From Albidovulum litorale (GTDB lineage: Bacteria > Pseudomonadota > Alphaproteobacteria > Rhodobacterales > Rhodobacteraceae): 64,000 nt of DNA. Below the pieces are notes generated by a model, which was given only the letters and a program-made list of their open reading frames with translations, had not been told where the DNA came from and did not search any database. Where the stretch lies: NCBI RefSeq assembly GCF_025751495.1, contig NZ_JAOWKZ010000002.1, positions 558,001 to 622,000 on the forward strand, written 5' to 3'. A program made the translations under genes and the position numbers. Of this stretch, positions 1 through 9,105 are shown in pieces (within the stretch, counting starts at the first letter, position 1; each line of letters opens with the position of its first letter).

Positions 1-773
1 CGGAACCCGCCGCCGCGCCGGCTGAGGAGGCAATCCGCGTCGAGGACCTTCACAAATCCTTCGGCCATCTTGAGGTGCTGAAGGGCGTCAACATGTCCGC
101 GAAGAAGGGCGATGTCGTCGCGATCATCGGCGGCTCGGGGTCGGGCAAGTCGACGATGCTGCGCTGCATCAACTTCCTTGAAACCCCGACCTCCGGCCGC
201 ATCGTGATCGGCGGAGAAGAGATCGCCATGCGCGCCGACGGGTCGCCCGCAAGCCGCAAGCAGATCGAGCGGGTGCGCTCCCGCCTTGGCATGGTGTTTC
301 AGGCCTTCAACCTCTGGACCCACCGCACGCTGATCGAGAACGTGACCGAAGTGCCGGTTCATGTCCTTGGCGTGCCGAAGGCCGAGGCCCATGACCGGGC
401 CATGGCGCTTCTGGAGCGGGTCGGTCTTGCCGACAAGGCCGCGACCTATCCGGCCTTTCTCTCGGGCGGTCAGCAGCAGCGCGCGGCGATCGCCCGCGCG
501 CTGGCCATCGACCCGTCGGTGATGCTCTTCGATGAACCGACGAGTGCGCTTGACCCGGAACTGGTGGGCGAGGTGCTGACCGTTATCCGCGATCTGGCAG
601 CCGAGGGGCGCACGATGCTTTTGGTCACGCATGAGATGAAATTCGCACGCGAAGTTTCTGATCATGTGATCTATCTTTTCGAAGGCCGGATTGAGGAGCA
701 GGGCCCGCCCGAGGCGGTGTTCGGCGCGCCGAAGTCCGAGCGGCTTAAACAATTCCTGAAATCTGTCGCCTAA
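1..773 (+). CDS. Polar amino-acid ABC transporter ATP-binding protein (5' end outside window)
   Basis: Cytoplasmic ATPase of a HisP/OccP/GlnQ-type importer; it hydrolyses ATP to drive amino-acid uptake through the two permeases encoded just downstream. The frame is open from base 3 with no ATG, GTG or TTG before the GTG at 75. That GTG lies inside the conserved first strand (IRVEDLHKSFG precedes it), so the true start is off the left edge. Visible motifs are Walker A (GGSGSGKST), Q-loop (VFQAFNLW), signature (LSGGQQQR), Walker B with D-loop (MLFDEPTSALDPE) and the H-loop (LLVTHEM). An Ala/Pro/Glu-rich lead precedes the domain. Family assignment is firm; the exact substrate cannot be read from sequence. 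Confidence 0.93.
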   Translation, partial: EPAAAPAEEAIRVEDLHKSFGHLEVLKGVNMSAKKGDVVAIIGGSGSGKSTMLRCINFLETPTSGRIVIGGEEIAMRADGSPASRKQIERVRSRLGMVFQAFNLWTHRTLIENVTEVPVHVLGVPKAEAHDRAMALLERVGLADKAATYPAFLSGGQQQRAAIARALAIDPSVMLFDEPTSALDPELVGEVLTVIRDLAAEGRTMLLVTHEMKFAREVSDHVIYLFEGRIEEQGPPEAVFGAPKSERLKQFLKSVA

Positions 774-808
774 CGGCAGAAACAACCAACCAGAACGGGG
801 AGACTACA

Positions 809-1582
809 ATGAAACTGAAATCCACTTTCGCGGCGGGCATCGCCGCTCTGGCGCTGTTCACGGGCGCGGCTGCGGCCCAGGAGGTCAAGATCGGCATCGC
901 GGCCGAACCCTATCCGCCCTTCGCCTCGCTCGACGCCTCGGGCAACTGGGTCGGCTGGGAGGTCGAGATCATCAATGCAGTCTGCGCTGCGGCAGAACTG
1001 AACTGCGTCATCACGCCGGTCGCATGGGACGGCATCATCCCGTCGCTGACCGGCCAGCAGATCGACGCGATCATGGCGTCGATGTCGATCACCGAAGAGC
1101 GGATGCAGACCATCGACTTCTCCGACAAATACTACGACACGCCGACGGTGATCGTGGCTGACAAGTCGGCTGATATCGCCCCCACACCGGAAGGGCTTGC
1201 GGGCAAGATCCTCGGCGTTCAGGCCTCGACGATCCACCAGACCTATGCCCAACAATACTTCACCGACGCTGCCGAGATTCGCGTCTATCAGACCCAGGAC
1301 GAGATCAACCAGGACCTCGCCGCCGGACGCATCGACGCGACCCAGGCCGACAGCATCGCGATGGATGATTTCGTGAATTCGGATGCTGGTGCCTGCTGCG
1401 AGATCAAGGGCTCGGTCGCGAACGACACGTCGATCCTCGGGCTCGGTGTCGGTGCGGGCGTGCGCAAGGGCGATGACGCGCTGCGCGAAAAGCTGAACGC
1501 GGGTATCGCCGCGATCCGCGCTGACGGCACCTATGACAAGATCACCGAAGGCTACTTCTCATCCTCCATCTATGGCGGCTGA
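809..1582 (+). CDS. Periplasmic amino-acid-binding protein (SBP family 3)
   Basis: Periplasmic receptor that captures the substrate for the importer encoded around it. A Sec signal peptide is clear: Lys-rich start, hydrophobic core and an AAA-QE cleavage site near residue 23. The mature protein opens with the usual family 3 pattern (KIGIAAEPYPPF, then GWEVEIINAVC), and WDGIIPSLTGQQIDAIMASMSIT is the typical lobe 1 core. At 257 residues it matches the lysine/arginine/ornithine/histidine-binding class. A GGGAG ribosome site lies about 8 bases before the ATG. It sits 35 bases after the ATPase gene and 6 bases before the first permease. Extra cysteine pairs (NAVC, LNC, ACC) suggest disulphides. 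Substrate is inferred only as a polar or basic amino acid. Confidence 0.9.
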   Translation: MKLKSTFAAGIAALALFTGAAAAQEVKIGIAAEPYPPFASLDASGNWVGWEVEIINAVCAAAELNCVITPVAWDGIIPSLTGQQIDAIMASMSITEERMQTIDFSDKYYDTPTVIVADKSADIAPTPEGLAGKILGVQASTIHQTYAQQYFTDAAEIRVYQTQDEINQDLAAGRIDATQADSIAMDDFVNSDAGACCEIKGSVANDTSILGLGVGAGVRKGDDALREKLNAGIAAIRADGTYDKITEGYFSSSIYGG

Positions 1583-1588
1583 TAGCCT

Positions 1589-2314
1589 GTGGAACAGGTC
1601 ATAGAGCTTTTGTCTCTTTCCCCCCCGGGCTGGGGGGGAAACCTGCTGCGCGGACTTCTCCACTCACTGGAAATCGCGTTAGGCGCCTTTGGGTTCGGCC
1701 TTCTGATCGGGCTTGGAGGCGCCATCGGGAAGCTCTATGGCGGGCCCATTCTGCGTGACATCCTCGCCGTCTACACGACCGTGGTCCGGGCGGTGCCCGA
1801 ACTGGTCCTGATCCTGATCCTCTATTATGTCGGCACCGACCTCATCAACAAAGCGGCCGGGGCCATGGGCTATGGCCGGGTCGAGATCAGCGGTGTCGCC
1901 GCCGGGATCTGGGTGCTTGGGGTCGTGCAAGGCGCCTACGCGACCGAGATCCTGCGCGGCGCGATCAAGGCGATCCCGATCGGCCAGATCGAGGCCGCCC
2001 GCGCCTTCGGGATGCCACCCCTGAAGATGCTGCGTCGGGTGACGATCCCGGCGATGATGTCCTTCGCCATTCCGGGTCTCGCCAATCTCTGGCTCATCGC
2101 GACCAAGGATACCGCGCTTCTCGCCGTGGTCGGCTTTAATGAACTGACGCTGGAAACGCGGCAGGCCGCCGCTTCGACGCGAGCCTATTTCACCTTCTTC
2201 CTTGCCGCCGGGGCGCTTTACCTGATGGTCACTCTCGTCTCGGGCCGGGTCTTCGCCCGGATCGAGAAATGGGCGCGCAAGGGTCAACCGGGTCACCGGA
2301 GGGCTGGCGCATGA
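1589..2314 (+). CDS. Amino-acid ABC transporter permease (HisQ type)
   Basis: Inner-membrane permease of the importer, 241 residues, starting at GTG 1589 six bases after the binding-protein gene. Several hydrophobic helices are visible. The cytoplasmic EAA loop that contacts the ATPase reads IEAARAFGMPPLKMLRRVTIP, the expected EAA-G-I-P spacing. The order of ATPase, receptor, permease, permease and the tight spacing indicate one transcript. Its last codons overlap the start of the second permease (ATGA), which suggests translational coupling. It would pair with that protein as the heterodimeric channel. Confidence 0.9.
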   Translation: MEQVIELLSLSPPGWGGNLLRGLLHSLEIALGAFGFGLLIGLGGAIGKLYGGPILRDILAVYTTVVRAVPELVLILILYYVGTDLINKAAGAMGYGRVEISGVAAGIWVLGVVQGAYATEILRGAIKAIPIGQIEAARAFGMPPLKMLRRVTIPAMMSFAIPGLANLWLIATKDTALLAVVGFNELTLETRQAAASTRAYFTFFLAAGALYLMVTLVSGRVFARIEKWARKGQPGHRRAGA

Positions 2315-3090
2315 TCACGCTGCGCTCTCTCCTCGTGCCGCACCGGATTGCGATGATGGCGGTCTTTGCAGCCCTCGTCCTCTGGTGCGCCTACGCCCTG
2401 CGCTGGGACTGGATTCCGAAATACGCGCCGCTTGCGGCAGAGGGCATCTGGCGCACGATCTGGATTCTGGCCGTCACTTCCGTCCTCGGCTTTCTTCTGG
2501 CGATACCCCTTGGCCTCGCTCAGGCGATCGGTCCGTGGTACCTCGCCGCGCCCGCCCGCACCTTCTGCACGATCATTCGCGGCACGCCACTCTTGTTGCA
2601 GATATGGCTCCTCTATTACGGGCTCGGTTCGCTCTTCCCGCAATATCCGTGGATCCGCGAAAGCGAGCTTTGGCCCTATCTCAGGCAGGCTTGGCCTTAT
2701 GCAGTCCTTGCACTGACATTGTCCTATGCGGGCTATGAGGGCGAAGTGATGCGCGGCGCCTTTGCAGGCGTCCAGCGCGGCCAGATCGAAGCAGCACAGG
2801 CCTTTGGGATGCCCCGTTTCACCATGTTCCGCCGCATCTGGCTGCCTCAGGCAATTCAGAATGCACTGCCTACGCTCGGCGGGGAAACGATCCTGCAGCT
2901 CAAGGCAACCCCGCTGGTCGCAACCATCGCCATCGTCGAAAGTTACGCGGTTGCGTCACGGGTCCGGCAGGATACGTTCATCGTCTATGAACCTCTCCTG
3001 TTGCTCGCCGTTGTCTACATGATCATCGCGGGTATCCTCGCCTTCGGCTTCCGCAAACTCGAACAACGAGTGCCGGTCAAGGGACACTGA
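2311..3090 (+). CDS. Amino-acid ABC transporter permease (HisM type)
   Basis: Second inner-membrane permease, 259 residues from ATG 2311. This start is chosen because it forms an ATGA overlap with the previous stop; an in-frame start 42 bases further up would lie deep in the first permease. The EAA loop reads IEAAQAFGMPRFTMFRRIWLP, and IRGTPLLLQIWLLYYG is the conserved motif of polar amino-acid permeases. It completes the four-gene importer. It ends 24 bases before a convergent membrane patatin gene, and no obvious hairpin terminator separates them. Confidence 0.92.
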   Translation: MITLRSLLVPHRIAMMAVFAALVLWCAYALRWDWIPKYAPLAAEGIWRTIWILAVTSVLGFLLAIPLGLAQAIGPWYLAAPARTFCTIIRGTPLLLQIWLLYYGLGSLFPQYPWIRESELWPYLRQAWPYAVLALTLSYAGYEGEVMRGAFAGVQRGQIEAAQAFGMPRFTMFRRIWLPQAIQNALPTLGGETILQLKATPLVATIAIVESYAVASRVRQDTFIVYEPLLLLAVVYMIIAGILAFGFRKLEQRVPVKGH

Positions 3091-3114
3091 GCGCCGGGCG
3101 AAGCGTCACGACCA

Positions 3115-5391
3115 TCAGGGCGACTGGCAGAACAGCGCACCGGACGGCGTGTCCGACACACACCCGACCGGCAGCGGCGACTTCAGCGCCTCTATCACCG
3201 TCGCCATCGACGCCGCGTTGTCATTATCACCGCAGCGCCCGCCGATCATCTCTTCCAGATCCTTCCGGGTGCGCTGCGACATCGCCCAGCCAAGCGGCGG
3301 TTTGCGGCCATCAGTCCAGGCACACATGGAAAAATGCACGAAGACCGGGTCAATCGCGGCCGGGAAGCGGTGCGGGTCGGATTTCAGACCATCGACGACA
3401 TCGGCAATGGTCTTATTCGCCAAGACGCCCCGCGCCGTGCGGGTGTTGAGGATACCCCAGAGCGGGCCAAGCACCTCATTGGCAATACCGCCGGGCTTCT
3501 CAGCCGCGAGGTCCGTGCGATAGGAGAGAAACTCAACGTCGGCCGCCGCGCCGCCCGGCTGGTCGCGCGCGGGCAGGTCGGGATCGCTTGAAATCTGGAT
3601 CAGGATCGGCCGGATCGCAACGCCGCGCTTCTCGAAGGCCTTTACGGCCGCCCGTGCGATCTCGGCACTGGTCACCGCGCCGTAATTCTCGAAGTATCCG
3701 CCATCGAGCACATGGCCCATCCCTTCCCCGTCGCCTGCTCGCACAAGCCGCCCCGCCGGGCTGACATAGGTGAAGCGCGCACTGTTGAGCGCCGCCATGC
3801 CCATTGAGACGTCGTGCTGCACCATCGCGTGCATGTCGAACGCATCAAGGAAGACATCCGACGTCACCTTGATGTTACTCGCGATCAATCGTTTGCCGGT
3901 CTCCTGATGGGTGCCATTCAGCAGAAGGATCGGCTGCCAGCCCCCGCCCGCACCGGGCGTTCCCGCCACTTTCAGGAACGGCGCGTCGAGGTCACCAGCA
4001 CCACAGCCCGCGCCAGCCCCACAGGCCTTATGCCAAGCCGAGTTCCAGGCATCGGCCAACGCGCCGCCCCGGTCAGGCAGGAACCCCCAGGGAATGAACC
4101 TTTGCACCAGATCGGGATAGAACATCGCCGCCACGGTGGGGCCAAGGAACTCATCCGACAGGGTGCCGAGGATCTGGGTGCGAATGTCCTCGGCAGAACC
4201 GTCAACCGCTCCGCAAAGCTCAGATACGGCGGGGGCCATGCCGTTGTGCAACGAGGTCGCATATACAGCCGCGCCGACGCTGCCCCCCGACACGCCGCTG
4301 ATCGAAAAGACGTGCCGCTCGACCCCCGGACAGGCCTTCTGCAACTCTCCCATCACCACCGCCGTCCAGTAGGCAGCCCTCAGCCCGCCGCCCGCCGTCG
4401 CGACGAAGATCACCGGCCGCGCGGTATCCCCCGCGCCGGGCGCGCCGGTCGGCCCTACCCCGCCATTCACCGCCAGCCAGGCATCGACCGCATCATCCAC
4501 GCTGAGCCTTTGCGTGAAATCAGGCGCACCGTCCCCCTTAGCGACCGCAACCGCATGGTTGTCCGACCACGCGCTGATCAGCCCGGCGAACACAAGAAAA
4601 CTCATGATGATTGGCGCGCCGGTTTCCCGCGACCGGATGATCAATGCGCTGCCCACGGGCACGATATGACCGAATGCGAGGAACGCGATCGAGGCCGCGC
4701 CGAACCACTGGCCGATTCCGACCGGGTTCCAGATGACGAGGCCCAGCATGACCAGCGCAAAAAGTATCGAGCCGGTCAGCCAGGCTTTCGACACGGGCGA
4801 AAGATCGGCGAAGGCCGTCGGCTGGCCGTCCCCCGGTTCAGACTTCAGCGATCCGCCAAAGCCAAGCCTTTCCGCCAGGGGCACCCGGATCACGAGGAAA
4901 ACCACAAAGGCGAGGCCCGTCACCGCCGTGATCAGCGCGAGGATGGTCGCGTTTTCCAGCCCGCCGCGGCCGGCTATGTAAAGCGACCACGCGGCAAAGC
5001 CAAACGCCGCACCGGCATAAAAACGCGGTGCCCATTTCCGCCCCTTGTCGCCCTGCCGGTGGCCATAACCCTGCTCAAAATAAAACGCGATGCGCGCCCA
5101 GTACCAGGCCTGAAAGGCGAACCAGCCGACGCAGGCAAGGAATACCGCCATGGCCTGAAAAGTCGAAACATCGTCATCGTCGAACCGCATCGCCAGTTCG
5201 CGGCCCTGCGGCGTGGCCACCAAGAGCGCACCCCCGGCCAATAGCGTGAACGCGCTGAACCTGCTTGGCTTGATGATCGACCAGAGATAGCGAAGCGGTC
5301 GCCAGAGCGGCCCGAGCACACGGTCGATGAAGACGTCGATGCGTACGAGGACAGACCAAAGGAAATCCCGGATCACCGCGATAAAAGACAT
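3115..5391 (-). CDS. Membrane-anchored patatin-like phospholipase
   Basis: A 758-residue protein with about 280 N-terminal residues rich in hydrophobic helices followed by a patatin-type serine acyl-hydrolase domain (about residues 325-600). Catalytic marks are the oxyanion loop ATAGGGLRAAYW (about 331-342), the nucleophile elbow GVSGG with Ser368, and the Asp motif DGGYFENYG with Asp563, the expected Ser-Asp dyad. A likely role is lipid deacylation at the inner membrane; substrate and physiology are unknown. The catalytic domain is interrupted by Gly/Cys-rich loops (ACGAGAGCGAG). The ATG at 5391 opens a frame free of competitors. Family call is firm, function is inference. Confidence 0.85.
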   Translation of the reverse strand: MSFIAVIRDFLWSVLVRIDVFIDRVLGPLWRPLRYLWSIIKPSRFSAFTLLAGGALLVATPQGRELAMRFDDDDVSTFQAMAVFLACVGWFAFQAWYWARIAFYFEQGYGHRQGDKGRKWAPRFYAGAAFGFAAWSLYIAGRGGLENATILALITAVTGLAFVVFLVIRVPLAERLGFGGSLKSEPGDGQPTAFADLSPVSKAWLTGSILFALVMLGLVIWNPVGIGQWFGAASIAFLAFGHIVPVGSALIIRSRETGAPIIMSFLVFAGLISAWSDNHAVAVAKGDGAPDFTQRLSVDDAVDAWLAVNGGVGPTGAPGAGDTARPVIFVATAGGGLRAAYWTAVVMGELQKACPGVERHVFSISGVSGGSVGAAVYATSLHNGMAPAVSELCGAVDGSAEDIRTQILGTLSDEFLGPTVAAMFYPDLVQRFIPWGFLPDRGGALADAWNSAWHKACGAGAGCGAGDLDAPFLKVAGTPGAGGGWQPILLLNGTHQETGKRLIASNIKVTSDVFLDAFDMHAMVQHDVSMGMAALNSARFTYVSPAGRLVRAGDGEGMGHVLDGGYFENYGAVTSAEIARAAVKAFEKRGVAIRPILIQISSDPDLPARDQPGGAAADVEFLSYRTDLAAEKPGGIANEVLGPLWGILNTRTARGVLANKTIADVVDGLKSDPHRFPAAIDPVFVHFSMCAWTDGRKPPLGWAMSQRTRKDLEEMIGGRCGDNDNAASMATVIEALKSPLPVGCVSDTPSGALFCQSP

Positions 5392-5539
5392 GGTTCAAAT
5401 ACTCCGTCAAAATTTGCGGAGCCTGCCCGTCTGAAAATCGATACCAACAATGAAATTACGGCAGGCCGCTATCTGCCGGGAAGGATACCACAACTTTGCC
5501 GATTGTCGGAAAAGTTCGTTCTGCCGGAAGGGGCCCAGT

Positions 5540-6037
5540 TCAGGTCCGACCGTATTTCGCCAGCAGCGCGTCCCGTACGGGCGGGGTCACGAACTTTGCC
5601 ACATCGCCTCCCAGCCGCGCGATCTCTTTAACCAGCTTTGATGCAATCGCCTGCCGCCGCGCATCGGCCATCAGGAAGACGGTTTCGACCGAGGCATCCA
5701 TTGCCCGGTTCATGCCGACCATCTGAAACTCGTACTCGAAGTCCGCGACCGCCCGAAGGCCTCTGACTATAACGGTCGCGCCAACATCTCGGGCGCAATC
5801 GATCAGCAGATTCTCGAACGGATGCACGACGATCTCGCCACCGGTCTTTGCGACGATCTCGGCGCATTCCGCCTCGACCATTGCGACGCGCTCTTCCAGC
5901 GAGAACAAGGGCCCCTTGTCGCGGTTGATCGCGACGCCGATCACCAACCGGTCGACAAGCGCCATGGCTCGCTGGATAATGTCGGTATGGCCCAGAGTGA
6001 TCGGGTCGAACGTGCCGGGATAAAGGCCGATGCGCAT
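5540..6037 (-). CDS. coaD: Phosphopantetheine adenylyltransferase
   Basis: Penultimate enzyme of coenzyme A synthesis: ATP plus 4'-phosphopantetheine gives dephospho-CoA and pyrophosphate. The 165-residue product starts at the ATG at 6037 with MRIGLYPGTFDPITLGH, which contains the TxGH nucleotidyltransferase motif at the very N terminus. A longer in-frame start 45 bases upstream would add residues not seen in the family. Further family features are GLRAVADFEYEFQM, the phosphopantetheine-binding region, and VETVFLMA. Length is normal for CoaD. It lies alone between the patatin gene and a CBS-domain gene on the same strand. Confidence 0.95.
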   Translation of the reverse strand: MRIGLYPGTFDPITLGHTDIIQRAMALVDRLVIGVAINRDKGPLFSLEERVAMVEAECAEIVAKTGGEIVVHPFENLLIDCARDVGATVIVRGLRAVADFEYEFQMVGMNRAMDASVETVFLMADARRQAIASKLVKEIARLGGDVAKFVTPPVRDALLAKYGRT

Positions 6038-6114
6038 GGGTCCGTCCTTTTCTGACACGTTCCATCCGCGCGCACGCAACAATATTGCGCGTCAGAATGC
6101 AAGCCTCTCGGCGT

Positions 6115-6549
6115 TCAGTTCCCCATGATCATGCCTTCAAGGGCATCCTTTTCCATCGCCAGTTCCGACATGCGGGCCGCGACCACGTCACCTATGGAGA
6201 TGATGCCGACCATCTCATCCCCGTCCATCACCGGCATATGGCGGAACCGCCCGGCCGTCATCTTCTCCAGAACGCTGTCTGCGCTGTCGGTCGGCGCGCA
6301 GGAAATCAGATTGCGGGTCATCAGCGCCTCGACCGTATCGGTCAGGCAGCCCGATCCGCGCCGACCAAGATCGCGGACGATGTCGCGCTCGGACAGGATA
6401 CCCATCGGCGTCTTGCCGTCCTCCGACACCACGACCGCGCCGATCCTTCGTTCGGCCAGAAGCCGTGCCGCGTCTGCGATACTCGTACCCGGTTTCACCG
6501 TGATGATGCTCTGCTTTGGCTTGGACCGCAGAATCTGGTGAACCTGCAT
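6115..6549 (-). CDS. CBS-domain pair protein
   Basis: A stand-alone Bateman module of 144 residues with two CBS repeats (about residues 10-65 and 75-135). It starts at ATG 6549 after a good AGGAGG-like ribosome site. Conserved pieces are GILSERDIVR at the end of repeat 1 and FRHMPVMDGDEMVGIISIGDVV in repeat 2. Such small proteins usually bind adenine nucleotides and regulate partner enzymes or channels, but no partner can be named here. The gene lies between coaD and a LysR-type regulator, all on the minus strand, with gaps that suggest its own promoter. Confidence 0.88.
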   Translation of the reverse strand: MQVHQILRSKPKQSIITVKPGTSIADAARLLAERRIGAVVVSEDGKTPMGILSERDIVRDLGRRGSGCLTDTVEALMTRNLISCAPTDSADSVLEKMTAGRFRHMPVMDGDEMVGIISIGDVVAARMSELAMEKDALEGMIMGN

Positions 6550-6607
6550 GGGCAACCTCCTGATCAAATGCGACTTTCCCCCAGCGTCCCCCTGATCTGC
6601 GTTTCTG

Positions 6608-7501
6608 TCAAGCCAAGGCTTCAAGCCGCGACACTTCGCGTCGTACGCCATGGGCTAGAAGCTCGGCAAATCGGTTCAGACGCTCAACGCGGCGGTCATC
6701 GGGATGGCGGATCAGATAGAATGTACGGGTCAGCGACACCTGATCTGGCAGAATCTTCACCAGCCCGGGTGCGGCCGACATCGCGAAATCATGGACAACG
6801 GCAATCCCGGCCCCGGTCCGGACCCAGTTGAACTGCACCGAGACGGAGTTCGAGGCGAGCGTCACCGCCTGCATCCCCGCCTCGGACTGGTAGTCCAGTT
6901 CCTTGTCGAAGACGAGGTCCTGAATATAGCCGATAGTGCGGTGATGCTTCAGATCGGCCACCGAGCGGATCGGCGGATGGCGGTCAAGGTAGTCCTTCGA
7001 GGCGGCCAGATGCAGCTTGTAATCGGTCAGCTTCTGTACCGTGAGGTGGCCTGAGGCCGGGGGGCTGACGGCGATGGCCATGTCGGCCTCGCGTTTCGAC
7101 AGGTTGAAGACGCGCGGCTGGGCGACGATCTGCACCTCCAGACCCGGATGATCGGCGCAGATGCCCGCGACGATCTGCGGCAGAAGGTAGTTGGCACTGC
7201 CATCGGGCGCGCCGATGCGGACCTGCCCGGTCAGGCCGCTGCCTTCGCTGCCCACCTCCTCCATCGCTTCGGCCACCGCCTGTTCGGCGCGGGCGGCATG
7301 GGCCAGCAGGCGCTGCCCCTCGCCTGTCAACGTGTAACCCTGCGCCGAACGGGTAAAGAGCCGGACCGCCATCCCCTCTTCCAGCCGCGCGATGCGGCGG
7401 CCGACCGTGGCGGGGTCGAGTTTCAAGAGCTTCCCCGCCCCCGACAGGCTTTCCGCCCGCGCAACGGCAAGAAATATCCTCAGATCGTCCCAGTCGGCCA
7501 T
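6608..7501 (-). CDS. LysR-family transcriptional regulator divergent from mmsA
   Basis: A 297-residue LysR-type regulator from ATG 7501 (MADWDDLRIFLAVARAESL). The N-terminal winged helix-turn-helix (about residues 5-64) is clear, followed by an effector-binding domain resembling periplasmic binding proteins. It is transcribed away from mmsA with 101 bases between the two starts, the usual layout for a LysR regulator and its target, so it probably controls the dehydrogenase gene and itself. An upstream in-frame start at 7618 would overlap mmsA and lacks family residues. The effector is unknown. Confidence 0.88.
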   Translation of the reverse strand: MADWDDLRIFLAVARAESLSGAGKLLKLDPATVGRRIARLEEGMAVRLFTRSAQGYTLTGEGQRLLAHAARAEQAVAEAMEEVGSEGSGLTGQVRIGAPDGSANYLLPQIVAGICADHPGLEVQIVAQPRVFNLSKREADMAIAVSPPASGHLTVQKLTDYKLHLAASKDYLDRHPPIRSVADLKHHRTIGYIQDLVFDKELDYQSEAGMQAVTLASNSVSVQFNWVRTGAGIAVVHDFAMSAAPGLVKILPDQVSLTRTFYLIRHPDDRRVERLNRFAELLAHGVRREVSRLEALA

Positions 7502-7602
7502 GCGCCACCTTTTGCGAAAATGCAAAACACCTTTGGGAAACTGCCTCTTTATCCAGCAAAATTGCAAGGGTATTGTGCCCGGGAAATTTTCGGGAGGCTT
7601 CC
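7502..7602. promoter_or_regulatory. Divergent LysR/mmsA control region with inverted repeats
   Basis: The 101-base gap between the regulator and mmsA holds a perfect 6-base inverted repeat, TTTTGC-N6-GCAAAA, at 7510-7527. It also holds a shorter related palindrome, GCAAAATTGC, at 7556-7565. Two related dyads between divergent genes is the pattern expected for a LysR-type recognition and activation site. This is inference from position and symmetry; no consensus for this particular regulator is known to me. Confidence 0.45.
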
Positions 7603-9102
7603 ATGAAAGAACTGTCACACTGGATCAACGGCGAACACGTCAAGGGCACCTCTGGCCGGTTCGCTGATGTCTTCAACCCCGCCACTGGCGAGGTCCAATC
7701 CAAATGCCCGATGGCGTCTGCCGCTGAAACCGAGGCAGCAATCGCCAACGCCGCCGCTGCACAGGTCGAATGGGGCGCAACCAACCCGCAGAAGCGCGCG
7801 CGCGTTATGATGGCCATGGTCGGCCTGATGAACCGCGACATGGACAAGCTGGCCGAGGCGCTCTCGCGCGAACATGGCAAGACCCTGCCGGACGCGAAGG
7901 GCGACCTGCAGCGTGGTCTTGAGGTCATCGAATACTGCATCGGCGCGCCGCAGATGCTGAAGGGTGAGTTCACCGACAGCGCCGGCCCCGGCATCGACAT
8001 GTATTCGATGCGCCAGCCGCTGGGCGTCGTCGCTGCGATCATGCCCTTCAACTTCCCGGCCATGATGCCCTTGTGGCATGTCGGCCCGGCGCTGGCTTGC
8101 GGCAACGCAGTCGTGCTGAAGCCGTCCGAGCGTGACCCCTCGGTGCCGCTGATGCTGGCTGAACTGTTCGTCGAGGCTGGTCTGCCGAAGGGCGTCTTCC
8201 AGGTCGTCAACGGCGACAAGGAGGCGGTCGATACGCTGCTCGACAGCGAGACCATCCAGGGCGTCAGCTTCGTCGGCTCCACCCCCATCGCGCATTACAT
8301 CTACAGCCGCGCCACCGCGAACGGCAAACGCGCGCAGTGCTTCGGCGGCGCCAAGAACCACATGATCGTCATGCCAGATGCCGACATGGATCAGGCGGCC
8401 GACGCGCTCGTCGGCGCGGGCTTCGGCGCGGCGGGCGAACGCTGCATGGCGGTGTCGGTTGCGGTGCCGGTGGGCGATGCGACCGCCGACAAGCTGATCG
8501 AAAAGCTCGTGCCGCGGATCGAGAAGCTGCGCGTCGCCCCCTATACCGACGGCAATGACGTGGACTTCGGCCCCGTCGTCACCGGCGAGGCAAAGAAGCG
8601 TATCCTCGGCCTGATCAATTCCGGCGTCGAACAGGGCGCGGAGCTTGTCGTCGACAACCGCGACTTCTCGCTTCAGGGCTATGAGAATGGCTTCTTCGTC
8701 GGACCGCATCTCTTCGACAAGGTCACGAAGGACATGGACATCTACAAGACCGAGATCTTCGGCCCGGTTCTGTCCGTTGTTCGCGCCAAGACCTATGAAG
8801 AGGCGATCGGCCTTGCCATGGATCACGAATACGGCAATGGCACCGCGATCTTTACCCGCGACGGCGACACGGCGCGCGACTTCGCGCACCGCATCAATAT
8901 CGGCATGGTGGGTATCAACGTGCCGATCCCGGTGCCGCTGGCCTACCACACCTTCGGCGGCTGGAAGAAGTCGATGTTCGGCGACCTGAACCAGCACGGC
9001 CCGGACAGCTTCAAGTTCTACACGCGGACCAAGACCGTGACGGCCCGCTGGCCGTCCGGCATCAAGGAAGGTGGCGAATTCAACTTCAAGGCAATGGACT
9101 GA
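7603..9102 (+). CDS. mmsA: Methylmalonate-semialdehyde dehydrogenase (CoA-acylating)
   Basis: Oxidises methylmalonate semialdehyde (valine, thymine, myo-inositol breakdown) to propionyl-CoA with NAD and CoA. The 499-residue length and the N-terminal HWINGEHVKGTSGR are typical of MmsA. The ALDH fold shows PFNFPAMMPLW, the family-specific FGGAKNHM loop replacing the usual Glu motif, and catalytic Cys281 in GERCMA. The start at ATG 7603 has a GGGAGG site 8 bases upstream. Codons before this ATG could extend the frame but are not conserved family residues. The divergent LysR gene is its likely regulator. Confidence 0.94.
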   Translation: MKELSHWINGEHVKGTSGRFADVFNPATGEVQSKCPMASAAETEAAIANAAAAQVEWGATNPQKRARVMMAMVGLMNRDMDKLAEALSREHGKTLPDAKGDLQRGLEVIEYCIGAPQMLKGEFTDSAGPGIDMYSMRQPLGVVAAIMPFNFPAMMPLWHVGPALACGNAVVLKPSERDPSVPLMLAELFVEAGLPKGVFQVVNGDKEAVDTLLDSETIQGVSFVGSTPIAHYIYSRATANGKRAQCFGGAKNHMIVMPDADMDQAADALVGAGFGAAGERCMAVSVAVPVGDATADKLIEKLVPRIEKLRVAPYTDGNDVDFGPVVTGEAKKRILGLINSGVEQGAELVVDNRDFSLQGYENGFFVGPHLFDKVTKDMDIYKTEIFGPVLSVVRAKTYEEAIGLAMDHEYGNGTAIFTRDGDTARDFAHRINIGMVGINVPIPVPLAYHTFGGWKKSMFGDLNQHGPDSFKFYTRTKTVTARWPSGIKEGGEFNFKAMD

Positions 9103-9105
9103 CCG

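Noticed and set aside
3814-5244. 476-codon open frame on the plus strand antisense to the patatin gene
   Set aside because: Arg/Pro/His-rich translation without any domain; an open frame of this size is common opposite GC-rich genes, and the minus-strand frame has real catalytic motifs.
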